Assembly (NCBI GenBank): GCA_026389455.1
Contig: JAPLHV010000068.1
Span: 1-37,645, forward strand
Reading direction: 5' to 3'
Length of the DNA: 37,645 bases
Source: Coprothermobacterota bacterium
GTDB lineage: Bacteria > Caldisericota > JANLFM01
How positions within the stretch are numbered: position 1 is the first letter of the stretch; each line of letters begins with the position of its first letter. Below the pieces are notes generated by a model, which saw nothing but the letters and a program-made list of their open reading frames with translations, was not told the DNA's origin and did not search any database. Of the stretch, positions 1-7,291 are shown in pieces. The translations under genes were made by a program, and so were the position numbers.

Positions 1-64
1 GATCCTTTTTCAAATGGAGTGGGTAAGGTAGTCTGGTGACAAAAAAGAGGCGTGCTGCGCAGAT

Positions 65-102
65 GGATAGACCTCCAGTCCGGATTGACCGGAGGTCTAT
101 CC
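65..102. repeat. Perfect 12-base inverted repeat with 14-base loop
   Basis: GGATAGACCTCC at 65-76 is exactly complementary to GGAGGTCTATCC at 91-102. It lies just inside the left end of the IS remnant, ahead of the transposase fragment. It could be a hairpin that limits read-through into the transposase, or another inserted palindrome; the sequence does not decide. Confidence 0.7.
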
Positions 103-291
103 GGGAAGCTTTATTCGAGAGAGCGTTGCGACTTGACCCCCCTTGGAAGATCACAAGGATCGAGTTCCGCGAAGTCGAAGAGGTCATCAAGGCATTCATC
201 GATTTTCCCGAGGGCGCCTTTTCTGCTGTCCCCTTTGCGGCAAGCCTGTCAAGGCTTACGACACGACAGAGAAGGAATGGCGCAGCTCGAT

Positions 292-311
292 AGCTCCCGG
301 CAGGGTGTTCT
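292..311 (-). repeat. Single unit of the dispersed 18-base repeat family (terminal type)
   Basis: AGCTCCCGGCAGGGTGTTCT differs by one base from the copy at 5656-5675. It lies in the remains of the ISL3 transposase, between the part encoding EWR and the part encoding RHRYAE. Strand is given so that the GCCGGGGGCT form is the forward unit. Confidence 0.75.
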
Positions 312-350
312 GGAGAATGAGGCATCGCTATGCCGAGACAGCCTGTGCGT

Positions 351-371
351 GGGCGGGTTTGAAACCCGCCC
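351..371. repeat. Palindrome GGGCGGGTTT-g-AAACCCGCCC
   Basis: The two ten-base arms are perfectly complementary around a single central base. The right flank reads CTACG and the left flank CGT, so the element resembles the GTAGGGGC...GCCCCTAC class of interspersed palindromes. A second member with different arms is at 18836-18859. Confidence 0.75.
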
Positions 372-450
372 CTACGAGGACCATTCCGGCGTAGACCATA
401 TCGGGGTCGATGAGATCTCAAAAAGGGGGTGACTATCCCTGAGATTATTC

Positions 451-477
451 CTGGGACCGCGGCGCCCCAGTGCGGCA
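451..477 (+). repeat. REP-like hairpin element, copy 1
   Basis: The copy begins CTGGGACCG and continues with the core GGCGCCCCAGTGCGGC, a variant of GCCGCACCCCAGTGCGGC, whose arms GCCGCAC and GTGCGGC pair around CCCA. It shares an upstream GAGATTATT-CCTGGG context with copy 2, so the pair looks like a local duplication of about 85 bases. Confidence 0.75.
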
Positions 478-534
478 AATTTGAGATCGGGACTGTCCTT
501 GTGACTGAGACCACCCCTGAGATTATCAGCTTTC

Positions 535-561
535 CTGGGACCGCCGCACCCCAGTGCGGCA
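535..561 (+). repeat. REP-like hairpin element, copy 2 (consensus form)
   Basis: CTGGGACCG is followed by the perfect hairpin core with arms GCCGCAC/GTGCGGC and loop CCCA. Other copies are at 451-477, 6045-6071 (opposite strand), 11031-11057 and 32994-33020. Confidence 0.8.
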
Positions 562-659
562 TCAGTAGTGAAGTGACAGAAGACAACCGCTTTGGGGAAC
601 AACCAGCCCGAGGGTGGCACTCTCGCGACTATCTGCTCCACTTCAACACAGAACGCCCT

Positions 660-731
660 GCCGGGGGCTATCGAGTTGCCGGGGGCTATCGAGTTGCCGG
701 GGGCTATCGAGTTGCCGGGGGCTATTCAGCT
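660..731 (+). repeat. Four tandem copies of an 18-base unit
   Basis: GCCGGGGGCTATCGAGTT is repeated at 660-677, 678-695 and 696-713 without change, and a fourth diverging copy follows at 714-731. The array is preceded by GAACGCCCT. On the other strand it ends AGCCCCCGGCAGGG followed by CGTTCTGTGTT, a terminal sequence shared with the other loci of the family. The unit length is a multiple of three, so open frames run through it, but the repetitive translation is not a credible protein. Confidence 0.95.
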
Positions 732-884
732 CGGAACAGCCTGCGGCAGCATGTCTTCTCCTGCCGCAAGCTGGTAGGTTACCCACTTGAAATGAGAAGG
801 AACCGAAAAAAAGCTTTCCTTTCAGGGGTCAGTTGTCCTAGAATAACAATTACGGCAGATAGACTCTGTTGAGGAGGTATTATC

Positions 885-2288
885 ATGGCATTTGATTCGG
901 TGAAGTCAATTATTGGAGAAGCGGTCCTGAAGCAAGGCATGAACTACCTGGCCAAGGATCCCGAAAAGAACTTGGTGAAGTTGGCTAAGTGGGCTGACGC
1001 CATCGCCAGGGAACCTATTCACAAGCAGTACACTCGTGCTCTGGTGGCAGAGTTCTCAGACCCCGATCACCCAATGAGCAAAGTATTCTTCAAGCTCCTT
1101 CGCCAGACCTCGAAAAACGTGCGCGAGAAGCTGGTGATAAACTTCTTCCTCAACGCCAACCTGATCGGCGTTCCCAAGCTGAAAGAGAGCAAGAAGAAGT
1201 TCGGTGTGCATATCCCGTGGTGTATCTTGATCGACCCCACAGGCCGCTGCAACTTGCGCTGCAAGGGATGCTGGGCTGGGGAGTACGATCGCACCCAAGA
1301 TATGGATTACGCCACCTTGGACCGCATTATCAGCGAGGGGGAGGAGCTGGGCATGCACTTCTTCCTCTACTCCGGGGGGGAGCCCACGGTGAGGATGAAC
1401 GATGTTCTCTCGCTGGCAGCGAAGCATAATGATTCCCTCTTCTTCTCCTTTACCAATGGAACCCTGATCACTAAGGAGGTGGCCCGCAGGGTAGAGGAAG
1501 TGGGGAACCTTGCTTTCGCCATCTCCATCGATGGTTTGGAGCAGGCAACTGACGAGCGCCGGGGAAAGGGCGTTTTCCAAAAGGTGATGCAGGCCATGGA
1601 CAATCTACGCGAGGCCGGCTGTATTTTCGGCTTCTCTGCGACATATAGCCGGGCCAACACCGAGGAAGTGGCATCGGATGCCTTCATCGACCTGATGATC
1701 TCCAAGGGATGCCTTTACGGTTGGCTCTTCACCTACGTGCCGGTCGGCGGCGACAGTGACTTGGAGTACATGGCCACCCCGGAGCAGCGGGCCTTGATGT
1801 TCCACGCAGTACAGCAATGGCGCAAAGAGAAAGCTGTTGTGGTGGCTGACTTCTGGAACGATGGCGCACTCACCGAAGGGTGCATCGCCGGTGGCCGGGC
1901 TTATTTTCACATCAATGCGCAGGGGGAAGCGGAACCCTGCGCTTTCGTTCATTACGCCAACGTTAATATGAAGAACACTTCTCTGCTGGACGCCTTGCGT
2001 TGCCCGCTCTTCAAGGCTTACCAGTCGATGCAACCCTTTAATCACAACCATATGCGACCATGCCCGATCATCGACAATCCGGTTGCCCTGGAGAAGATGG
2101 TGGGCGAGACAGGGGCGTACTCTACCCAGAAGAATGCCCTCAGCGCTGCCCAACTCTGTCGCCCGCTGCACAGCTACGCCAAGGAATGGGGCGAGACCTC
2201 CGCCCCCCTCTGGGATGAGTGGGAGACCTTACGGCCGATTTACACCGGAGCCCATATCGCCAGCGACACCAAATACGAGGAAGAATGA
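885..2288 (+). CDS. Radical SAM protein with SPASM-like C-terminal cysteines
   Basis: A 467-residue cytoplasmic protein. The radical SAM signature C-x3-C-x2-C is seen in GRCNLRCKGCW (Cys122, 126, 129), followed by the SAM-binding YSGGEP motif and the SIDG motif of the partial TIM barrel. The C-terminal third has more cysteines (EGC, EPCAF, LRCPLF, RPCPII), which suggests one or two auxiliary Fe-S clusters as in SPASM/twitch enzymes. The first 105 residues form an alpha-helical extension without a motif I recognise. The start is fixed by AGGAGG at 872-877. The gene stands alone and is followed by a terminator, so context gives no substrate. I do not recognise the specific subfamily; peptide or cofactor modification is possible. 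Confidence 0.9.
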   Translation: MAFDSVKSIIGEAVLKQGMNYLAKDPEKNLVKLAKWADAIAREPIHKQYTRALVAEFSDPDHPMSKVFFKLLRQTSKNVREKLVINFFLNANLIGVPKLKESKKKFGVHIPWCILIDPTGRCNLRCKGCWAGEYDRTQDMDYATLDRIISEGEELGMHFFLYSGGEPTVRMNDVLSLAAKHNDSLFFSFTNGTLITKEVARRVEEVGNLAFAISIDGLEQATDERRGKGVFQKVMQAMDNLREAGCIFGFSATYSRANTEEVASDAFIDLMISKGCLYGWLFTYVPVGGDSDLEYMATPEQRALMFHAVQQWRKEKAVVVADFWNDGALTEGCIAGGRAYFHINAQGEAEPCAFVHYANVNMKNTSLLDALRCPLFKAYQSMQPFNHNHMRPCPIIDNPVALEKMVGETGAYSTQKNALSAAQLCRPLHSYAKEWGETSAPLWDEWETLRPIYTGAHIASDTKYEEE

Positions 2289-2321
2289 CTCCTACCGCCA
2301 GTGGTTGAGGCGGAGGAGGTT

Positions 2322-2352
2322 AAGAAGGGTGGCGCCGGCCACCCTTCTTTTT
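2322..2352 (+). terminator. Intrinsic terminator after the radical SAM gene
   Basis: AAGAAGGGTGGC (2322-2333) pairs perfectly with GCCACCCTTCTT (2338-2349) around GCCG, followed by a short T run to 2352. It abuts the stop of the convergent Nif3-family gene. Confidence 0.9.
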
Positions 2353-2353
2353 G

Positions 2354-3106
2354 TCAGTAGGGGCTGGGCAAGTCGAGGAAAGTATGGTGCAGGCTGAAGC
2401 GCTCGGCCAGCAAGTCGCCTAAGGCACGGATTCCCAGTGTCTCAGTGGCGTAGTGGCCGGCGAAGAGAACGCTCTGGTGGGCGTCTTCGGCCAGGCGGTA
2501 AGTGCTGTGGCTGCTCTCCCCGGTCAAGAGGAGGTCGAAGCGTTCCAGGCCCTGGTCCATAACATGGCCGCCGGCTCCTGAGACCAGGGCAACGGTGCGG
2601 ATCTCTTGAGCGCCGAAGTCCAACGCTTGCACTTCCCCCTCCAACTGATCGGCCAAGAATGTCGCCAGCTCCGGCAAGGGACGAGCGACTGGCAACCTTC
2701 CTGCCAGACCGATCGTTCTGCCGTGGTACTCGCCAAAAGGGACGAGCTCCTCCAGTTGGAGCAGGCGAGCCAGCAAGGCGTTGTTGCCTACCTCTGGATG
2801 CATGTCCAGGGGAAGGTGGCAGGCGTAGAGACCTACGTGGTTTTCCACCAGCAGGCGAATCCGTTGGTAGTACACCCCGGTCAGGGCGAAAGAGGTTCCC
2901 CAAAATAAGCCGTGATGCACCAGCAACAACTGGGCTCCCTCCTCCACCGCCGCCTGAAAGGAGCTTATGCCGGCGTCGACGGCAGTGACGATCCTCTCGA
3001 TTTCCTCCGGCCCTTCCACCTGCAGCCCGTTGAGGGAATCGTCAGCGATTTCCTTCACTTTCAAATAGTCCTCTAAAAATGTAATCAATTCCTTTTGCTT
3101 CATCAT
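2354..3106 (-). CDS. Nif3-like dinuclear metal-centre protein (GTP cyclohydrolase I type 2/YqfO family)
   Basis: The 250-residue protein has the Nif3/DUF34 metal ligands: the HH pair in LLLVHHGLFWG (His64, His65), CHLPLDMHP (His97, Asp101) followed by GNN, and near the C-terminus GHYATE (His218, Glu222). These bind two metal ions in the toroidal hexamers known for the family. Length fits the short form without the inserted PII-like domain of YqfO. The molecular function of the family is not settled, so the old name GTP cyclohydrolase I type 2 should be read with caution. It lies 7 bases downstream of the GH3-like gene, so the two are probably cotranscribed. Confidence 0.9.
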   Translation of the reverse strand: MMKQKELITFLEDYLKVKEIADDSLNGLQVEGPEEIERIVTAVDAGISSFQAAVEEGAQLLLVHHGLFWGTSFALTGVYYQRIRLLVENHVGLYACHLPLDMHPEVGNNALLARLLQLEELVPFGEYHGRTIGLAGRLPVARPLPELATFLADQLEGEVQALDFGAQEIRTVALVSGAGGHVMDQGLERFDLLLTGESSHSTYRLAEDAHQSVLFAGHYATETLGIRALGDLLAERFSLHHTFLDLPSPY

Positions 3107-3113
3107 CTCTCCT

Positions 3114-4112
3114 TCATCCTGGGAACATGTGCTTCAGGTAGTAACCTAGCCGCGTCGTTCGACCATCTTTCCCCAAGACTCGCCAGTTTCCCTCGCCGAG
3201 GTGGAGGAGAAAGTCGCCGATGCGGTAGCGGGGAAGCGCCTGGGTGGAAACGATCAGGCTGCCGGTCTCTCCGCGCCGAGTATCGGCCGATGGGAAAATC
3301 CCCTTGCCCGTCTCGATCTCAAAGAAGCAAGTGGAACCCTGGAGCGACAGTCCAGCATCGTTTCTACCGCCGGCTGATTCTTCCGATTGGAAGGCGAAGA
3401 GGCCCTCGGCGGCCGAGTAGAACTCCAAGACCTGTAGGTGGGGGACCAAGCGCCTGACTTCCGCTGCGAAGAGCCGGCCGATCTCGGCCATCCCGGTAAG
3501 AAAGGCACAGCGTAGCGGTTTCAGCAGATCAACCTTTCCCTGACCGACGATGGAACGTAGGAAAGCCACCACCTGGGCTGCCGGGCCGACCAGCGCCTCC
3601 GTCTGAGGGATGATCAGCTTGGAAATGGCCAGAAATGAGGCGTCTTGGGTGGGAGTCTCCGGGGGGAGAATGACCAAACCGGTGGCCTCCAGTTGCTTGG
3701 CCAAGGCGGTGAAGGAGGGAATGGTTCCCTTCGTGGTCGTTACCTCTTCCACTGCCAGGCTAACCAAACTGAAGGCCTTCTTTCCGGGGGAGAGCCACCG
3801 GCGCATCCAATTGCCCAGCGGCTGCGCTGCCTCTTCAAGCATCGCTTCAGAATAAGGGATCTGCTTGGGTGGCCCGGTGAATCCCCGTGTCCGCAAGAAC
3901 ATCGTCAAATCGTTTGGGAAATAGGCTGCTGGATCCTCGGCGATTCTACGGTAGGAGATGACCGGGAAGTACCTAACATATTCCTCGTAGCTGCGGATCT
4001 CGCCGAAAGTAGAGGCGAATCGCCGTGTACGATAGGCTGCCACGAGGGCGGGAAGGGGGTGGGGTAGAATCCTTGATCCGTGCATCCTTGCAATGTACCA
4101 CAACTGGTGCAA
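3114..4112 (-). CDS. Short GH3/PaaK-like adenylate-forming protein
   Basis: The 332-residue protein resembles the GH3 auxin-conjugating branch of adenylate-forming enzymes. It has an early SYEEYVRYFPVISY stretch; a degenerate ATP loop, RTRGFTGPPKQIP, in place of the usual S-S-G-T-T-G-x-P-K-x-IP; LEFYSAAEG, equivalent to the Y-x-x-S-E-G motif; and ETGSLIVSTQALPRYRIGD, equivalent to the L-Y-R-Y-x-x-GD motif. Typical family members have about 500 residues; this one stops shortly after the Y-R-I-GD motif and lacks the C-terminal lid domain. The start is uncertain: TTG at 4112 gives the full length and an ATG near 4085 is an alternative. It could be a degenerate but functional acyl-adenylating enzyme. 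No substrate can be inferred. Confidence 0.65.
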   Translation of the reverse strand: MHQLWYIARMHGSRILPHPLPALVAAYRTRRFASTFGEIRSYEEYVRYFPVISYRRIAEDPAAYFPNDLTMFLRTRGFTGPPKQIPYSEAMLEEAAQPLGNWMRRWLSPGKKAFSLVSLAVEEVTTTKGTIPSFTALAKQLEATGLVILPPETPTQDASFLAISKLIIPQTEALVGPAAQVVAFLRSIVGQGKVDLLKPLRCAFLTGMAEIGRLFAAEVRRLVPHLQVLEFYSAAEGLFAFQSEESAGGRNDAGLSLQGSTCFFEIETGKGIFPSADTRRGETGSLIVSTQALPRYRIGDFLLHLGEGNWRVLGKDGRTTRLGYYLKHMFPG

Positions 4113-4211
4113 GACCTGAGATGACGGATGGGTATGATAGAATAGGGAAGGAAAAACCAGGCAATCAGGAGAAGAGAGAATGGAACGGCAAAACGGTCAT
4201 GAGGCGGGAAG

Positions 4212-5018
4212 ATGACTCCCAAAGGGGAATTGCAGCAGCTTGCTCGTCAACAGGAATTACGCCCTCAAGAAAGGACGGGGCGGTGGATCTTGGCCGTAAC
4301 TGCGTTGACCGTCCTGGCGTGGTCGGCATGGAAAGGGATGCGGCGGGTCGATGCCCCCCGCCAAGCCAACCTGGAGGGGTTAGAGGAGGAAGGCTTGGCC
4401 GAGAGTTTCACCCGGCTCAGCAGGATGCCCCAGTTCCGCGCTCTGCGCTGGATTTTCTTACACCGGTTAGCCAAATATCGGCCCTCCGGCCTAGTGGTCG
4501 ACATTGGCTGCGGCCCGGGGTTGCTGGTGGAAGCCATCGCCCTTCGCTATCCGGCTCTTCGTTTGGTCGGAGTTGATATCGCCGCCCCTATGGTAGCCCG
4601 CGCTTGTGAGCAGGTCGCGGCGAGCGGGTTGGCAGGGCGGGTGAGCTTTCGTGTCGGGGACGCCCAATCGCTGCCGTTTTCCGACGCCAGCGTAGATTTC
4701 CTTGTCAGCACCCTTTCCTTGCACCACTGGCCCGACCCAGTCGCCGCCTTGGCCGAGGCTTGGCGGGTGTTGCGGCCCGGTGGCCAATTCCTATTCTTTG
4801 ACTTGCGGCGGGATGCGCCGCGCTTCGCCTATCGCCTTGCCTGCCTGGTCACTCGCTTCGTCGTTCCCCTAGCCATCCGTCGCATCGGTGAGCCGCTCGG
4901 CTCCTTCCGCGCCGCCTATACAGCCAGGGAAGCGGAGCAGCTACTGACCGGCAGCCTCTTCGCCGATTGGTCGGTTGGTCTTGGCTCAGCTTGGCTTTTC
5001 CTTTGGGGTAGGCGCTGA
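4212..5018 (+). CDS. Class I SAM-dependent methyltransferase (methyltransferase 11 type)
   Basis: The 268-residue protein has motif I VVDIGCGPG (residues 95-103), the acidic end of beta 2 in VGVDIA, a GDAQSLPFSDASVDFLVSTLSLHHW motif II/III region (split here as GDAQSLPF and LSLHHW), and WRVLRPGG. Residues 25-40 (WILAVTALTVLAWSAW) form a hydrophobic segment unusual for this class and may tether the enzyme to the membrane. If translation began at the internal ATG at 4338 the segment would be lost. GGCGGGAAG just before 4212 supports the longer form. It is divergent from the GH3-like gene. The substrate is unknown; the UbiE-like layout suggests a small molecule or lipid. Confidence 0.85.
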   Translation: MTPKGELQQLARQQELRPQERTGRWILAVTALTVLAWSAWKGMRRVDAPRQANLEGLEEEGLAESFTRLSRMPQFRALRWIFLHRLAKYRPSGLVVDIGCGPGLLVEAIALRYPALRLVGVDIAAPMVARACEQVAASGLAGRVSFRVGDAQSLPFSDASVDFLVSTLSLHHWPDPVAALAEAWRVLRPGGQFLFFDLRRDAPRFAYRLACLVTRFVVPLAIRRIGEPLGSFRAAYTAREAEQLLTGSLFADWSVGLGSAWLFLWGRR

Positions 5019-5033
5019 GGCTGCGGACTGTCG

Positions 5034-5758
5034 ATGGACACAGTCGCCCGATCTTTTCCATTGCTGTTTATTTGGCTTGTTTTGGCATGGCTTGTCATCT
5101 TCGTCTCCATCCTGGTTGTACTCGACGTTTCCAAGCTCTCCTAGCTGGGATCGCCGGCGGCATCCTCTATTTCCTGGTGGATTACGGTATCTTCTACCTT
5201 GCCCTGGGCACAAGGGTCATCACAGGCGCTGACACCTTCCGGCTCCTTCTCTGGCTCAGCTTCAGCTACGGCCTTACCAATTTCGCTTGGATCTAGCTAT
5301 TGCTGGACCGCGACCGGCTGGCGCCCGAGTGGAGCATACTGATCATCAGTGCCTGGCTGGCGGTAGCTTTGCTCAGCCAGAACTTCAGCGGGGGCAGCCC
5401 GATGATCCAGATCAGCCGGGGCGCAGGTTCCTACCATGGAGCAATGGCCTTGATCCTCTTTACCGGCTATGCCTGGCTGAGTATGAGCAACATTCGCGCT
5501 CGAGCTCGGCGTTGTGCCATAGTGAGCATCCCGCGCCTGCTGGCCATCGGAATTTGCGTCCAATTGGCTTGGGAATCAGCGCTCCTCCTGAGCGGCATCC
5601 GCCCTCCCGGTATCAGTGCGCTGATCGTCAATTCCTTGATCGAGACCAACTTGGTAGCCCCCGGCAGGGTGTTCTAAATGCCGTACCTCTTCTGGATCCA
5701 CAAAGCCTTCAGCCGCCGCTGGCAGGAGGACTTGCGTCCAGTCTACAAGAAGGAATAA
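5034..5758 (+). pseudogene. Decayed multi-pass membrane protein gene
   Basis: The reading frame starts at 5034 with a hydrophobic helix (LLFIWLVLAWLVIFVSILVV), shifts frame between about 5130 and 5145, then continues as hydrophobic segments (LLAGIAGGILYFLVDYGIFY, LLLWLSFSYGLTNFAW). It meets an in-frame TAG at 5294, goes on through four or more further hydrophobic stretches (WSILIISAWLAVALL, AMALILFTGYAWL, LLAIGICVQLAWESALLL), meets a TAA at 5675 inside a repeat unit, and ends in the same frame with MPYLFWIHKAFSRRWQEDL and a stop at 5756-5758. One frameshift plus two stops make it a pseudogene. I do not recognise the family. It follows the methyltransferase by 15 bases and was probably once in its operon. 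Confidence 0.7.
5656..5675 (-). repeat. Single repeat unit inserted in the membrane-protein pseudogene
   Basis: AGCCCCCGGCAGGGTGTTCT matches the unit at 292-311 in 19 of 20 positions. It lies between codons for SLIETNL and MPYLFW and reads V-A-P-G-R-V-F-stop in the gene's frame, so it adds about eight codons and a stop without shifting the frame. Confidence 0.8.
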
Positions 5759-6101
5759 CGCTTCCTCTTCTCTGGATTGTCTGGTATCAGCCTTCAGTCA
5801 CAAATCTTTGGGCTGGGCTGCGGAAATTCCCACCGAGTGAGAATGAAAGCCATTGGGAACCTTGATCATCCCAGCTGACGGGAGTGGCACACATTCTTTA
5901 CCTAGAGGGGCCAGTCCTAAGACTGCAACCCACTTCAAATGAAACAAGGGAAGATCGTAGGCAGTGCGCCTCCGGACTTTCATCGAACCGTACCCATTTG
6001 ACTCTCTTCTTATCGTGTCAGGAAAGGAGAATCTCACATGCGGTTGCCGCACTGGGGTGCGGCGGTCCCGGGCGAGGGGGAATTGAGGGAGGAGGAACTG
6101 G
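5759..6101. other. Gene-free interval with a solo IS end and a REP-like element
   Basis: No convincing coding sequence is seen. 5928-5945 (ACCCACTTCAAATGAAAC) resembles the right end of the IS remnant at 781-798. A REP-like hairpin occupies 6045-6071, immediately beyond the stop of the gene at 6102, where it could act as a transcript end for the minus-strand operon. Confidence 0.5.
6045..6071 (-). repeat. REP-like hairpin element, copy 3
   Basis: On the minus strand this is the consensus form: a GGGACCGCC head followed by the core with arms GCCGCAC/GTGCGGC and loop CCCA. It lies about 30 bases past the end of the Mth938-like gene. Confidence 0.8.
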
Positions 6102-6464
6102 TCAGCAGGTGATGTGCAAGAGGGCAATCACGGCTCCCTTGGCCTCGTTCCAACGCTCGATCGCTTGTGGCGTCGGCAGAAGCTCCACTGCGCAATTCTT
6201 TTTCTGAAGGTACGCTGCTGCCTCTGGGGAGAGCACGACCAGCCCGGACTGGCCAGACCCTACGATGAGAAGCTCGGCGCCTTTTTCGAAGACATCTTCG
6301 GCCTCCTGTAGGGAAATAGTATGCGAGGTTCCGAAGACAGCCTTGGAAAGATCCTTTTTCCGCTTTTCCACCGACCCGTTCAGACGGATGACCGCATCGC
6401 ACTTGATCCGTTTCTCGTCCACGACCAGGTAACCGAAACCTGTCTCCTGGATCTTTGGTTTCAT
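6102..6464 (-). CDS. Mth938-like domain protein
   Basis: The 120-residue protein has the features of the Mth938/NDUFAF3 fold: an N-terminal GFGYLVVDEKRIKCDAVI strand pair, a central ELLIVGSGQSGLVVLSPEA segment matching the family's L-(I/V)-(I/V)-G-x-G-x-x-G-x-(M/V)-x-(V/L) motif, and VELLPTPQAIERWNE ending in ALLHITC (family form AALHLTC). It is small and soluble, with no enzymatic residues established. AGGAGG sits 8 bases before the ATG. It follows the molybdopterin lipoprotein by 54 bases on the same strand and is probably in its operon. Confidence 0.85.
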   Translation of the reverse strand: MKPKIQETGFGYLVVDEKRIKCDAVIRLNGSVEKRKKDLSKAVFGTSHTISLQEAEDVFEKGAELLIVGSGQSGLVVLSPEAAAYLQKKNCAVELLPTPQAIERWNEAKGAVIALLHITC

Positions 6465-6518
6465 TTCAAAACCTCCTCGTCAGATCAGATCTGTCTCTTC
6501 GCTCGCCCAGGTTGCTCA

Positions 6519-7178
6519 TTAGCGGAAGTACGATTGGTCCAGATCGCCACTGTCGGAGTAGCCGCGGATCTCCCAGTAGCCCTGGTAGTCGGCGTTGGCC
6601 GACAATTCGATGGCCTTGACCCAGCGGATCCACTTGTAACCCCACTTTTCCTCGGCCACTAGCTCGAAAGGGAAGCCCCGGTCAGCGGACAATTGGATCT
6701 GATTCATCTTGTTAGCAAGCAACAGATCCCGGTTGACGACGAACTCCAGGGGCAGGGAAGTGGTGTAGCCGTCCACCGCAGTGAAGATGACAGTGTTCGC
6801 CTCAGGTTTGACGCCGGCCTGCTGGAAAATATCTTTCAAGCGCGGTCCCTCCCACAGTACGGTGGCGTCCCACCCCTCCACGCAGTGCAGGGCAACCACC
6901 TTCTTGAAGCTGGGGAATTGGGAGAGAACCTGGTCGTAGGGTAAGGAGAGGGTCTTCGTGACAAGGCCTTTCACCTCCAGGCGGTAGGTAGCCAGGTCGA
7001 CTTTTTGGGGTCCGGAGATGGAGTTCTCCCGGAAGCTGGTCACCGAATCGAGCCGCTGTCCCTGGTAATCCCGCACTTCCACTGCTTGCAATGGCTGCTG
7101 TTCAGGCGAGGTGACGCAGCCGGCGAAGAGTCCACCGAAAAGAGCTGCCAGCAGAAAACCGAGAACGACCCGTTTCAT
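6519..7178 (-). CDS. Molybdopterin-binding oxidoreductase, exported lipoprotein (SUOX/YedY-like domain)
   Basis: The 219-residue precursor has a lipoprotein signal (FLLAALFGGLFAGC, lipid Cys21). The mature part is a sulfite-oxidase-type molybdopterin fold: YRLEVKGLV at the domain start, ALHCVEGWDATVLWEG, in which Cys99 would be the molybdenum ligand, then TAVDGYTTSLPLEF and FPFELVAEEKWGYKWIRWVKAIEL, which match the family's C-terminal (P-x-R-x-x-x-P-x-x-x-G-x-K-x-x-K-W) region in reduced form. It would sit on the outer face of the membrane and reduce or oxidise a small substrate. No membrane haem partner is beside it. The natural substrate cannot be told from sequence. Confidence 0.9.
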   Translation of the reverse strand: MKRVVLGFLLAALFGGLFAGCVTSPEQQPLQAVEVRDYQGQRLDSVTSFRENSISGPQKVDLATYRLEVKGLVTKTLSLPYDQVLSQFPSFKKVVALHCVEGWDATVLWEGPRLKDIFQQAGVKPEANTVIFTAVDGYTTSLPLEFVVNRDLLLANKMNQIQLSADRGFPFELVAEEKWGYKWIRWVKAIELSANADYQGYWEIRGYSDSGDLDQSYFR

Positions 7179-7291
7179 TTCAGTATAACCTCATACTTCA
7201 TGAACCTTTTTCCGTTTCTCGCTATTCCCGGATTCACCCTAACGAATCGCGCAGACAGCGACTCATCGGGGATCCCGCAGCAACCGCAATC

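Larger units (their letters stand above)
36..350 (+). pseudogene. ISL3-family transposase, N-terminal fragment, frameshifted
   Basis: One frame (from 36 to about 215) reads LFERALRLDPPWKITRIEF followed by an acidic stretch and IDFPEGAF. A second frame (about 205-350) continues with FCCPLCGKPVKAYDTTEKEW and RHRYAE. Joined, these match the start of ISL3 transposases: a short leader, the PW-x-(V/I)-T-x-(I/V)-EF motif, then a CPxCG zinc-finger half and YD-T-x-x-x-EWR. A frameshift near 205-220 separates the halves, and nothing of the HTH or DDE catalytic domain remains. An 18-base-family repeat unit (292-311) interrupts the region just after EWR. The family assignment is from motif memory, not a search. 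Confidence 0.6.
1..803 (+). mobile_element. ISL3-type insertion-sequence remnant, internally replaced by short repeats
   Basis: The left edge (about 4-27) and the reverse complement of about 780-803 resemble each other: both begin TCCTT and end AGTGGGTAA, as expected for imperfect terminal inverted repeats. Just inside the left edge lies a fragment of an ISL3-family transposase (separate entry). The rest of the transposase is missing; 290-731 is filled with repeat families instead. The inverted-repeat match is partial (roughly 15 of 23 by eye), so the boundaries are inferred. A similar solo end (ACCCACTTCAAATGAAAC) sits at 5928-5945. No intact gene is visible in 1-884. Confidence 0.55.

Noticed and set aside
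660-731. CRISPR array
   Set aside because: Units are directly abutting 18-mers without spacers, and no cas gene is present; it is a tandem repeat.
429-872. Open frame across the repeat region that could be called a 147-residue protein
   Set aside because: It translates two REP-like elements and the tandem array (repeats of GTAAPQCG and AGGYRV), has no ribosome site, and shows no family resemblance.
5798-6127. Minus-strand open frame of about 109 codons
   Set aside because: It overlaps the Mth938-like gene's end and a REP-like element, has no recognisable domain, and no ribosome site.
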